A stretch of 64,000 nt of DNA from Streptomyces sp. NBC_01481 (lineage in GTDB: Bacteria; Actinomycetota; Actinomycetes; Streptomycetales; Streptomycetaceae), in assembly GCF_026339995.1 (NCBI RefSeq), contig NZ_JAPEPT010000003.1, forward strand, positions 992,001 through 1,056,000, written 5' to 3'. Positions 24,120 through 32,116 of the stretch are shown one piece after another. Under the pieces are notes generated by a model, which was given only the letters and a program-made list of their open reading frames with translations, was not told where the DNA came from and ran no database searches. The position numbers and the translations under genes are program-made. The number at the start of each line of letters is the position of its first letter. Positions within the stretch are counted from its first letter, which is position 1.

Positions 24120-26129
24120 TCACCCTCCTGTGAACACGACGGTGCGGCCGCCGAACCACGGCACGTCCGGTACGTCGGCGAGCAGCCGGTGGCGGTAGAG
24201 GTCGGAGTGGCGGGCACCCAGCGGAAGGCGCACCTCGACGGTGCTGTCGTGGAATGCCACGCGGGCCCCCAGGTCGGCGAAGCGGTCGAGGGCACACATC
24301 GGGTCGGAGGGCTCCCGCTCCGACCAGAGCTTCCAGGAGAGATCGGCCAGCGCGACCGCGGCGGCCAGCGTCACCGTGCGTTCGACCGCAGGAGCCCGGC
24401 CCGTGCGGACGGCAGGACGCAGCTCGACCAGCGCCTCGGTGAACCGGGTGGCGCGGGACGCCTCGTACGTCAGCCGCCGTGCGGCCCCGACCAGCGCGTC
24501 GTCTGCGGCGGAGCGGGAGGGGAGCCGTGCCCCGGTGTTGGTCCAGCAGCGGCGCGGAGCGGGCACCCGGCTGAGCTGCTCGCCGCGGGCCGGCGGCAGA
24601 TCGGTCACGAAGCCGATGCCCAGGGCGTCCAGGGCGAGCGTCAGCCCTCCGGCCGCGGGGACATCGGGCTGGGAGGGCAGCAGCACGAGAGGCGACCCGG
24701 CCAGTTCCCACGGGCGGAGCAGTTCTGCGGGCTTCGTCGCGTCCCACACCGGGTACAGGCCGTCGACGTCCAGCAGGAGGAGCCGGCCCGGTGCCACCGC
24801 CCGCAGCAGCAGGGGGCTGGTGGCGGTGTGTCCTTGGGCGGTCTGGAGTCCGAGCCGGGAGTCGAGCAGGGCCAGCAGCGGGCCCAGATGGCGTTCGAGA
24901 TCCAGAGCGGAGATGTCGGGTGCGCCGTGGCCTGTCGTCGTCGTGCCCGCGAAGACGGCGACCGCGTGCGTGTCCTGCGGTGAGCGTAGCCAGCCGTGCG
25001 CGGGCGGAGGCAGCACCTTGTGCGCGAGGCAGGCGGCGAAGGCCGTGCTGTCGGGGGCCTGTGCGCCACCACCGCTCAGGACGGCGGCCATCGCTTCCAG
25101 ATAGCCGCGGTCGTGCAGCGGGGGCAGCAGGAGGAAGGGGAGTACGCGGTCGATATCGGTCACTGTGCCGGACGCAGGGCCTGTGTGGTGCTGTTCTGCC
25201 TGGCCGGGGGCCGGGGGGATCCGCGAGGGGAGTGCGGGTAGCGCGGCGTCGGGGACGGGCTCGGGTCCGGCGGCGGTGAGCGGGGTGTGTGTCGCATGGA
25301 GCGTGGTGTCCGTCCCGACGGGTGGCTCGGACCGCAGGGCCGCCACGAGGGCGGCGGCGAGGGCGTCGGGGTCGCTCTCTGTGTCCCGGGCTTCGCCGGG
25401 GACTGCTCCGGCTCTGCCGGGGAACGGAGTTGCCGCGTCGGCCGCAGAGCCGGGGCCGGACGCCGGGCGGCTGCCCGCCGCATCGAGGGCGCGCAACAGG
25501 AGCAGCAGCGCGTCGTGCGGAAGCCCGGCCAGTACGGTCTCGAACGCCCCGCACGCGGAGGCTTCGTTGAGGAGGCCGACCAGCACCTGGTCACGGTCGA
25601 AGGCGGGCGGGGCCGGCACCGGTCGGCCGGGCCCCCGCAGGGCTTCGGCACGGGCGTCGGAGCCGGATCCGGCATCGGATCCGGCTTGACGGGACAGCGG
25701 CGTCGCGCCCGGAGCCGATGGGCCCGCGTGACCGCGGTCGGGGAGCACTGTCGCGTCAGGACCGGATCCGGGCGCGATGGTCCGGTCGGTCATGTGGGCG
25801 GCACCCGCCAGCTCGTCGAGAGTCGCAAAGGACCTTATGTGCACGGGGACGGTCACCTCCATGTCCTGCGTCATGAGGCCTGAGTGCGGGGCTTGTCCCG
25901 CGACGGGCGGGGGAAGCGACACACCGGCCCGGGCCAGTGCACCGGCGAGGTGCATCTCCACCACGCGGGGGAGCATCGCGACTGCGCCACGGGCCAGTTC
26001 GGCGGGATCGGGTCCCCAGCTCCAGCCGTCGGTCCTCACGACGCGCACCCGGCATTCGAGCACGGTGCAGCCGCCGAGGGCGGCGATGAGACCGTCGTCG
26101 GTCGTCGCATCCATGTGAACCGTCACCAT
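24120..26129 (-). CDS. Large eCIS protein, probable tape-measure-type (Afp14-like)
   Basis: A 669-residue protein with N-terminal beta/alpha region (VTVHMDATTDDGLIAALGGC), a Pro/Gly-rich linker near residues 120-190, and helical segments LVGLLNEASACGAFETVLAG and VLPFLLLPPLHDRGYLEAMA, which resemble the repeated segments of contractile-injection tape-measure proteins. Position just before the ATPase fits Afp14/Pvc14. I prefer ATG at 26129, behind AGGTGACAGG, over the GTG at 26186 that overlaps the previous gene. It would set tube length inside the particle. The family call is by position and weak motif resemblance. Confidence 0.55.
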   Translation of the reverse strand: MVTVHMDATTDDGLIAALGGCTVLECRVRVVRTDGWSWGPDPAELARGAVAMLPRVVEMHLAGALARAGVSLPPPVAGQAPHSGLMTQDMEVTVPVHIRSFATLDELAGAAHMTDRTIAPGSGPDATVLPDRGHAGPSAPGATPLSRQAGSDAGSGSDARAEALRGPGRPVPAPPAFDRDQVLVGLLNEASACGAFETVLAGLPHDALLLLLRALDAAGSRPASGPGSAADAATPFPGRAGAVPGEARDTESDPDALAAALVAALRSEPPVGTDTTLHATHTPLTAAGPEPVPDAALPALPSRIPPAPGQAEQHHTGPASGTVTDIDRVLPFLLLPPLHDRGYLEAMAAVLSGGGAQAPDSTAFAACLAHKVLPPPAHGWLRSPQDTHAVAVFAGTTTTGHGAPDISALDLERHLGPLLALLDSRLGLQTAQGHTATSPLLLRAVAPGRLLLLDVDGLYPVWDATKPAELLRPWELAGSPLVLLPSQPDVPAAGGLTLALDALGIGFVTDLPPARGEQLSRVPAPRRCWTNTGARLPSRSAADDALVGAARRLTYEASRATRFTEALVELRPAVRTGRAPAVERTVTLAAAVALADLSWKLWSEREPSDPMCALDRFADLGARVAFHDSTVEVRLPLGARHSDLYRHRLLADVPDVPWFGGRTVVFTGG

Positions 26130-26172
26130 GCCTGTCACCTGCGTCCTGCCCTGGTCCGTCCGCTGGTCTCCG

Positions 26173-26763
26173 TCAGTCGATCCCACCCGGGCTGTAGGCG
26201 GTCACCGGCCGCCCCCGGACGAAGACCAGGGCTTCGTCGCTGTCCTCGACGGCGCCATTGCCCAGCAGGGCCGCTCCGTCCGGGCCGAGGACGTCGCGGA
26301 TCTGAAGACTGACGGCGCTGCCCGTGCCCCACTGGGCGGTCGGATGGACCAGCGCGAGGACGGGGGCCGCGCCGTCAGTTGTGGAGGACGTGATGGTGAG
26401 CGATCCTTCGGTGACGCCGACGGAGGGCGTGGGGCAGGAGACCGGCTTGAGCTGTGGCGTTGCCGGGGTGGCGGCCTGCTCGCCGCCGGTGTCGACGTAC
26501 CAGCGCCAGGGCGCGGCCAGGATGTCCCGGGGCGCGCTGAGTTCCTCGGTCGTGAGGAATTCGGCCGGGACCAGGACGAGCCCCGAGGCACCCGGGACGG
26601 CCAGCGGGAATGCGCTCTGCGTCAGCAGCCGTACGGCGGGCGGGGGACCGGTGGTGGCGCGGGTGAGTGCGGCGAGAACATGGCCGGTGTGTTCGAGGCG
26701 GACGACCGTGACGGTCAACTCCGGTGTCTGCGACACCGATTGATCCTGCGCGGTGATCGTCAT
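26173..26763 (-). CDS. eCIS-cluster protein of unknown function
   Basis: The 196-residue product has beta-rich sequence (ELTVTVVRLEHTGHVLAALT, EGSLTITSSTTDGAAPVLAL) and no motif I can name. No signal peptide or membrane helix is seen. GGGAGAG precedes the ATG. It lies between the third N-motif protein and the tape-measure-like gene, 34 bases after the former, so it belongs to the same transcript. It could be a minor structural or fibre-associated component; I cannot assign it further. Confidence 0.6.
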   Translation of the reverse strand: MTITAQDQSVSQTPELTVTVVRLEHTGHVLAALTRATTGPPPAVRLLTQSAFPLAVPGASGLVLVPAEFLTTEELSAPRDILAAPWRWYVDTGGEQAATPATPQLKPVSCPTPSVGVTEGSLTITSSTTDGAAPVLALVHPTAQWGTGSAVSLQIRDVLGPDGAALLGNGAVEDSDEALVFVRGRPVTAYSPGGID

Positions 26764-26797
26764 CGTTGCTCTCCCTCGTTGCTTCCGTGGGGATGCA

Positions 26798-28006
26798 TCA
26801 GGTGGTCGGCCGGGCCGTGGCCAGCACGAAGTAGTCGGCGGCGCCCGGCAGTACGGACGGAGAGTCGAGTGCCTCGTCGGGGCCGAACCCGCCGTACCAG
26901 GCGATCAGGCAGCTCAGTCGGCGCTGGGAGTCCACCTCGCAGCGCAGCACCACGGGCAGTGCGCCGAAGCCGGATCCGTCGACACCGCCTTCGTGCGGCC
27001 CACCGTACGTCTGGAGCCGCGGCGTCACCTGGAGGTGCAGAACGATCTCGCCCGACTCCACCTGATCTGCCGTCACCGGCGGGGGCAGCGGCAGGATGAC
27101 GCCGTGTGTCGCGGTGCCGGACTGGACGAGGACGCTGCCGGTGACGAGCGGGCTGTCGACGGCGCCGGTGACGGACAGCCCGCCAGTGATCTTCACGTCG
27201 CCGTGGATCTGGGTGCTGCCGTCGCCTAGGACGCGCAGCGCCGGGGCGAGTGCTCCGGCCGCGTTGAACCGGCCGATGTCCAGACTGCCGTGCTCACCGC
27301 CGATCCGGACGCCCACCTTTCCGGCCACCGGGCGCGGCTCGGCCGCCAGTTCCAGTGTGCCGCCGCGCGCGGAAACCCGGTCGGCGAGGACGCCGGCGTA
27401 CCGTCGGCCAACCCCGTTCGCCCGTGGCAGCACCGCGGTGAAGCCGCCGTCCTGGCCGCCGCCCCAGGTCACGAAGGAGAGCAGCACCCGGCCCCGGTCG
27501 CCGCCGCCGAGCCAGTCGGGTCCCGCGTCGGGCGGGGGCGGCTGCTGGTCGCCGAGGTCGAGTTCGTCGCCGGGGGCGCCCACCACCAGGGCGAAACCCT
27601 CCGAGGTGCGCGCTGCCCCGTTCGTGGCGCAGCCGCCCGAGGACACGGTCGCGGCGCCCTTCGAGGGCTGGTCGCTCCACATGAGCATGAGCGGGCGGGC
27701 GGCGGTGTTGTCGGGGTCGGTGATCACGAACCCTTGGTCGGGGGTGGAGAGTTCCACCGGCGCCGGCACCACGATCTCCCGCCCCGACGGGTCGAGGAGG
27801 GTGCCGCTGCCGACGACGACTGTCTTGTAGATGTCGGAGCCGGCCCGCGCGCGGACCGTCACCTCCAGGCCCGAGGCGATCCCCCAGGTGTGCAGGTGCC
27901 GGTGGTGGCGCGCGGCGGCGTCACGGTCGTAACGCACCACGGCCGACAGGTCGTCGGCGGCCAGGATCTGGCCCTCGTGGAATTCAGGCCGCAGGGGTGC
28001 CGGCAT
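26798..28006 (-). CDS. eCIS N-motif protein C with fibre-like C-terminal half
   Basis: A 402-residue protein. Residues 6-47 contain FHEGQILAADDLSAVVRYDR and RHLHTWGIASGL, the motif shared with the two preceding genes. From about residue 230 the sequence becomes short beta repeats (GDGSTQIHGDVKITGGLSV) like the shafts of phage tail spikes and fibres, ending in a compact domain. It may be a baseplate-attached fibre or spike. AAGGAG precedes the ATG, directly downstream of the MITE. Removing the MITE would place this gene 14 bases after the previous stop, so the operon was contiguous before insertion. Confidence 0.6.
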   Translation of the reverse strand: MPAPLRPEFHEGQILAADDLSAVVRYDRDAAARHHRHLHTWGIASGLEVTVRARAGSDIYKTVVVGSGTLLDPSGREIVVPAPVELSTPDQGFVITDPDNTAARPLMLMWSDQPSKGAATVSSGGCATNGAARTSEGFALVVGAPGDELDLGDQQPPPPDAGPDWLGGGDRGRVLLSFVTWGGGQDGGFTAVLPRANGVGRRYAGVLADRVSARGGTLELAAEPRPVAGKVGVRIGGEHGSLDIGRFNAAGALAPALRVLGDGSTQIHGDVKITGGLSVTGAVDSPLVTGSVLVQSGTATHGVILPLPPPVTADQVESGEIVLHLQVTPRLQTYGGPHEGGVDGSGFGALPVVLRCEVDSQRRLSCLIAWYGGFGPDEALDSPSVLPGAADYFVLATARPTT

Positions 28007-28023
28007 GGTCTGCGCTCCTTCTA

Positions 28024-28210
28024 GGTCCTGTCCGGTCGATCAGGCCGGATCAGTGAGCGGGGTCTGGTGCGTGCGATCGCAGGTCGGAGGATGGGGGTCC
28101 CCCCGCCGAAGGCAGGGGGAGAGCCGACGCGGAGCGTCGGCGACTGACGACAACGCAGCGAGCGTGCGTGCCAGGGCACGCGAACCCGGCAGGATCGGCC
28201 GGACAGGGCC
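28024..28210. mobile_element. 187-bp MITE-like element with TA target duplication
   Basis: The ends, 28024-28048 and the complement of 28186-28210, match at 21 of 25 positions and begin GGTCCTGTCCGG / GGCCCTGTCCGG. TA flanks both sides (28022-28023 and 28211-28212). There is no open frame. This is the form of a non-autonomous element moved by a TA-targeting transposase such as the IS630/Tc1 or IS5/IS427 type. It sits between two eCIS genes and keeps both the TAG stop and the downstream ribosome site intact. Confidence 0.75.
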
Positions 28211-29334
28211 TATGTCTCGGTCGGCTGCGGCGGGAGGCAGCCGGTGAGGTCCAGGAGGTCCAGCAGGAACTCCAGCAACTGCGCCGTGCTGACGTCGTGT
28301 TCGAAGAGCCGGGCCAGCTGGATGCGCCACCGCTGTTCCACCGGATCGGGCAACTGGGCGCCACGCCGTCCGGCCGGCACGGCCCGTACGACATCGCAGC
28401 CGTCCAGCGTCACCTCCCCGATCAGCACCTCCGGGGTACAGCCGCTGGGGCAGGGGACGACGAGGAGCGAGCGGACGGCGGCGCTCAGATACGCCTCGAA
28501 GGCGCGCCAGGCACCCACCTTGCGGTGCAGGTTGTGCTGAACGCCGTTGCCGGTCGGTTTGGGCGGTACGTCGCACAGCAGCGCCAGGGGAGTGCGGTCG
28601 CACAGGTCGCCGTTGACGTCGAGGCGGGCGGTGAGCCAGTCCGTGAGTTCGCTTGCCGATGGGCGGCTCTCGCTCTGGCAGGCCTCCAGAAACTCCCGGT
28701 CGTCACCGAACCGGCGGCGCAGCAGTTCGCAGAGACGGTCGGGGGGCGGGTCGGGGACGCAGCCCACAAAGAAGCGGTGGCCCTCCCGTACCCGCGTGGG
28801 TACGCAGCCGGCCGGCGTGCAGCCGTCGCCGGGATCGTACGGGGCGACAGGCTCGGCGAACTCCTCCTCGTAGCGCAGAAAGAGGCCGTAGGTGCGCTCG
28901 GGTCCGGGCGGGCAGGGGTCGGGGCAGCCGCCGCCCGTGGCGCGGAACTCCCGTACCAGGGCGACGACATCCACGTCCTCGACGCAGATGACCGGGATGT
29001 CGTTGCCTAGGCCGTCCACCGCGTGGCCCTCGCCGATACGCACCGCACCGCGGGCGCAGGAGTCGCAGCTGACGGCGAGCCCGCACAGGACCGCGCCCTG
29101 TCCTTCGGGCGATACGTAACGCAGCCGGTTGTGGAGGCGGATGCGTCCGGTGGTCCAGGCGGTGAGCTGTCCGAGGTCGTCCTCGGTGAGCAGCTGGCCC
29201 GCGGAGAAGACCGGGCGGACCGGACCGCCCGCGCGGAATCCGGCAGGTGAGGTGGTGGACGCGGTGCTGCCGCTTCCGCCGCAACCGCAGCCGCAGTCAC
29301 GGGGGCCGGCGGTGTGCGTGCCGGAGGTGGTCAT
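28210..29334 (-). CDS. eCIS N-motif protein B, cysteine-rich
   Basis: A 374-residue protein with a Cys/Gly cluster at the very start (RDCGCGCGGSG), then the shared motif at about residues 41-70 (VFSAGQLLTEDDL, GRIRLHNRLR) and many more cysteines, often paired (CDSCARG, CPDPCPPG). The rest is mixed alpha/beta without a domain I can name. The cysteines could bind metal or form disulfides; in a cytoplasmic particle metal is more likely. ATG overlaps the previous stop (ATGA). The TAG stop lies exactly at the MITE junction. Confidence 0.6.
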   Translation of the reverse strand: MTTSGTHTAGPRDCGCGCGGSGSTASTTSPAGFRAGGPVRPVFSAGQLLTEDDLGQLTAWTTGRIRLHNRLRYVSPEGQGAVLCGLAVSCDSCARGAVRIGEGHAVDGLGNDIPVICVEDVDVVALVREFRATGGGCPDPCPPGPERTYGLFLRYEEEFAEPVAPYDPGDGCTPAGCVPTRVREGHRFFVGCVPDPPPDRLCELLRRRFGDDREFLEACQSESRPSASELTDWLTARLDVNGDLCDRTPLALLCDVPPKPTGNGVQHNLHRKVGAWRAFEAYLSAAVRSLLVVPCPSGCTPEVLIGEVTLDGCDVVRAVPAGRRGAQLPDPVEQRWRIQLARLFEHDVSTAQLLEFLLDLLDLTGCLPPQPTET

Positions 29335-30677
29335 GGCTGCCCCTCAAGGGTCTCGCTGTCGTCGGCCGCGCTGTCCGTCCGCTCGGTGGGTTCCGCCGCG
29401 GCTTCGGCTTCGGCTTCGGCCTCGGCGTCGGGGTCCGGACGGTGGTTGTCGATGAAGATCCAGCTCTCGAAGACGCCGGCCGCGCCTGAGGGCGTCCCGG
29501 AGGTGCGGGGTCCGCAGCCGTCGGGCGGCAGTAGCCCCGGACGGTGGGCGACCGGGCCGCCGGGCTGCGGTACGAGCCCGCCGGTGTGGGTGCCGTCCAC
29601 CGGGTCGCCGCAGATGTCGAGGACGAACGGGGTGCGCAGCACCAGGTGGATCCGGTCGCCGTCGTTGAGGTACTCGATGTCCGTCTGCCGGATGGTGATC
29701 CGGTCCGTGGTCTCGTCGTCCGGCCCGTCGGTTTCGATCCGGGTCTCCAGGCGCATGACGGTGCCGTGGACGCCCCGCCCGCCGGTGATCTGGAACAGGT
29801 CGGCGATACCCGGGTCCTGGAGGGTCGCGGTGCGCACCGGCCGCGAGAAGCGGATCCGCAGGCCGCGTTCGCCCAGCAGTACGCGGGCCTGCTGGGTGGT
29901 CAGCCGGCCGCCGTGCGGCCAGGAGATGCGGGTGATCACGGTCGCGGGACGCCGGGAGAGGGGCCGGCGGACCTCGGGATGGATCTGCTCGGGGGCCAGC
30001 GCGCGGTCGGGGCGTACGTGGTTCACGCGGGCGAGCAGCAGCCCGGGGCCGAAGATCCTGCCGTCACCGCATCCGTGCCGCTCCGGCGCGCCCTCCGCGG
30101 GCGGCTCGCAGGGGCACGGAGGGTCGCAGGAGTCAGGCTCGGGCCGCCGGGTCGTCGCCCGCAGGGCGAAGCCTTCGCGGATGTGGGCGTAGGCGGTGCG
30201 CGGGAGGCCGTCGCAGGCTTCGGTGTAGACGGCGCGGACGCTGTCGACGGGCTCCTCGCAGTGATGGATCGTCAGATAGACGGTGACGCCGTCGCGACCG
30301 GAGCGGATCTCCTCCAGGGCGCGGCACCGTTCGTCCTCGTCGAGCAGTTGCCACAGGTCGTGTCTCGGCCGGACGCCGCACGGCACGATCACCTCGTCGC
30401 CGTGCTGGTCGACGGCCAGGCCGTCGGTCACCTCGAACCAGGGGGCCGTGCGCTCCGGATCGGGGCACTCGGCGGCGGTTGGTGGCACCGGGCGCGTCCA
30501 CAGCCCGTAGGCCACGCCGTAGCCGTGCAGGGCGAGGTTGTGCAGGCGCAGCCGTGCGAGGAACTGCCCCTGTTCCTGGCGGAGATCCTGTGCGGACAGC
30601 AACTGGCCGTGGAAGTACGTCAGCCGCCGCCGGCCGGTCCGCGGGGCGCTGTCACGCCCGGTCGGGGGAGCCGTCAT
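29331..30677 (-). CDS. eCIS N-motif protein A
   Basis: The 448-residue product starts with the shared motif at residues 19-59 (LTYFHGQLLSAQDLRQEQGQ, RLHNLALHGYGVAYGL). A cysteine cluster (CDPPCPCEPP) lies near residue 190, and the last 40 residues are acidic low-complexity (DPDAEAEAEAEAAAEPTE). It overlaps the tail-protein-I gene and the next N-motif gene by four bases each. Its place after the baseplate genes suggests a baseplate or fibre-adaptor role; biochemical function is unknown. Confidence 0.6.
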   Translation of the reverse strand: MTAPPTGRDSAPRTGRRRLTYFHGQLLSAQDLRQEQGQFLARLRLHNLALHGYGVAYGLWTRPVPPTAAECPDPERTAPWFEVTDGLAVDQHGDEVIVPCGVRPRHDLWQLLDEDERCRALEEIRSGRDGVTVYLTIHHCEEPVDSVRAVYTEACDGLPRTAYAHIREGFALRATTRRPEPDSCDPPCPCEPPAEGAPERHGCGDGRIFGPGLLLARVNHVRPDRALAPEQIHPEVRRPLSRRPATVITRISWPHGGRLTTQQARVLLGERGLRIRFSRPVRTATLQDPGIADLFQITGGRGVHGTVMRLETRIETDGPDDETTDRITIRQTDIEYLNDGDRIHLVLRTPFVLDICGDPVDGTHTGGLVPQPGGPVAHRPGLLPPDGCGPRTSGTPSGAAGVFESWIFIDNHRPDPDAEAEAEAEAAAEPTERTDSAADDSETLEGQP

Positions 30678-32113
30678 GGGGTCCTGCCTTTCTTCTCGTC
30701 GGGGTGTGCGCCGGTGTCGCCCTCGTGCACGGCGACCGTGCGGATGCCCGCACCTGACGTGCCGTCCAGGCGGATGCCGCGTCGCCCCGAACGGTCCGCC
30801 CCGAGCACGGTGTCGGCGCCCAGGACAGCCACGCCGGCCGGGGACGGCGCGGGGCTGACGAGGAGGGTGTCCACGCCGACCGCGCTGCGCTCGCCCACGG
30901 TGAAGCCGAGACCGCCGATGCAGACGGTCGCCGTGGTGTGGGCGGGGGAGAGCCGTTCGACCAGATCGGCAGCCGTCCTGGCCGTGCCGTCGGTCGACGC
31001 GGGACGCCGGGCGCCCGGCGGCGGGCCCGGGGGGATCAGTACACGGAAACGGAACGTGGTGCCGGTCAGCGGGTCCTCGTCCGGGTTGCCGAGCGATCGC
31101 AACGGTGCTCCGCTCCGGTGGGCGCCGGGTCCTGCCAGCCGCGAACCGAGGACCGCTGGGCCGCCGAGCCGTACCCGCGTGGCCGACCGTCCGAACAGCC
31201 GCACCTCACCCAGGCGCGTGTCCCGGCCCACCGCACCCCACGGCGCTGCGGCCGGTTCCACGATCGCAGGGCGCACCCCCAGCACGATCTCCAGGGCGAG
31301 GGCGAGCCCGCAGGGCGTACCGCGCCGTCTGCGCAACTCGGGCGCCGCGGCAATGAGTCGGCGCAGTACGGACGGCGCGAGCTGCGCAGTCCCCGGGTCC
31401 GGGGCGCCCGGGTTCGTGCCGCTCCCGGGGCCGCCGCCGGAACTCGCGCCCGGCGCCGGGTCGGGGTCGGGCCCCAGATCGATGCCGAGCAGACCCGCGA
31501 TCCACGGCAGCACACCGTCCGGCACGCCGGCCGGGTCGAGCAGTGCGGGGGCCCGTTCCGTGGCCCGGTCGAGGGTCTCGACCACCGAGTCGAACAGAGC
31601 GAGGAACCGCTCGGTGAAGTCGTCGGCGGTCGGATCCTCGCGGTAGACGGCCGGGAGGAGGTCGGCCGAGGTGGCCCGGGGAAGGTCAAGTCGGAGCTGC
31701 CGCACGGCGGGACCGGGCGCGGAGGCGTCGGTACGGCCGAGCAGCAGCCGCACGACGACGTACTGGCCCGGCGGCTGGTCCACCAGGACGTCGTAGGCCG
31801 GTCCTGCGGCCGTCTGCCAGTCGTCGGGCCCCGGCACGCCGTCGGGATCGTCGCCGGTGGTGGCCAGTTGGACGACCAGCGCGCTGCCCGAGGGGACATC
31901 GGCGTCGACACGGATCCGGTGCCAGCGGCACCGGGAGATGCCGCTGTCGAGCGGGACGGTGACCAGCGCCGCCTCTGTCACGCCTGGCGGCAGGACCAGC
32001 GCGTCGCCGTCCTGGACGGGTTCGGGGAGGGGATCTGTCGCTCCTGCGGCCGGGCGCCAGCCCGAGGCGGAGTCCAGCAGCAGGTGCGCGGGTGCGTCGG
32101 TGCGGATGTCCAT
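30674..32113 (-). CDS. Phage tail protein I-like (TIGR02242-type) baseplate protein
   Basis: A 479-residue protein. The central part LLPAVYREDPTADDFTERFL and FDSVVETLDRATERAPALLD, then GLLGIDLG, is the hallmark of the TIGR02242 / P2 gpI-like tail-protein family found in contractile injection clusters. The C-terminal 120 residues are beta-rich and could form an extra decoration or attachment domain. ATG lies three bases after the J-like gene's stop with GGGAGGTGAGG before it. It should join the baseplate wedge and its periphery. Confidence 0.82.
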   Translation of the reverse strand: MDIRTDAPAHLLLDSASGWRPAAGATDPLPEPVQDGDALVLPPGVTEAALVTVPLDSGISRCRWHRIRVDADVPSGSALVVQLATTGDDPDGVPGPDDWQTAAGPAYDVLVDQPPGQYVVVRLLLGRTDASAPGPAVRQLRLDLPRATSADLLPAVYREDPTADDFTERFLALFDSVVETLDRATERAPALLDPAGVPDGVLPWIAGLLGIDLGPDPDPAPGASSGGGPGSGTNPGAPDPGTAQLAPSVLRRLIAAAPELRRRRGTPCGLALALEIVLGVRPAIVEPAAAPWGAVGRDTRLGEVRLFGRSATRVRLGGPAVLGSRLAGPGAHRSGAPLRSLGNPDEDPLTGTTFRFRVLIPPGPPPGARRPASTDGTARTAADLVERLSPAHTTATVCIGGLGFTVGERSAVGVDTLLVSPAPSPAGVAVLGADTVLGADRSGRRGIRLDGTSGAGIRTVAVHEGDTGAHPDEKKGRTP

Positions 32114-32116
32114 GCC

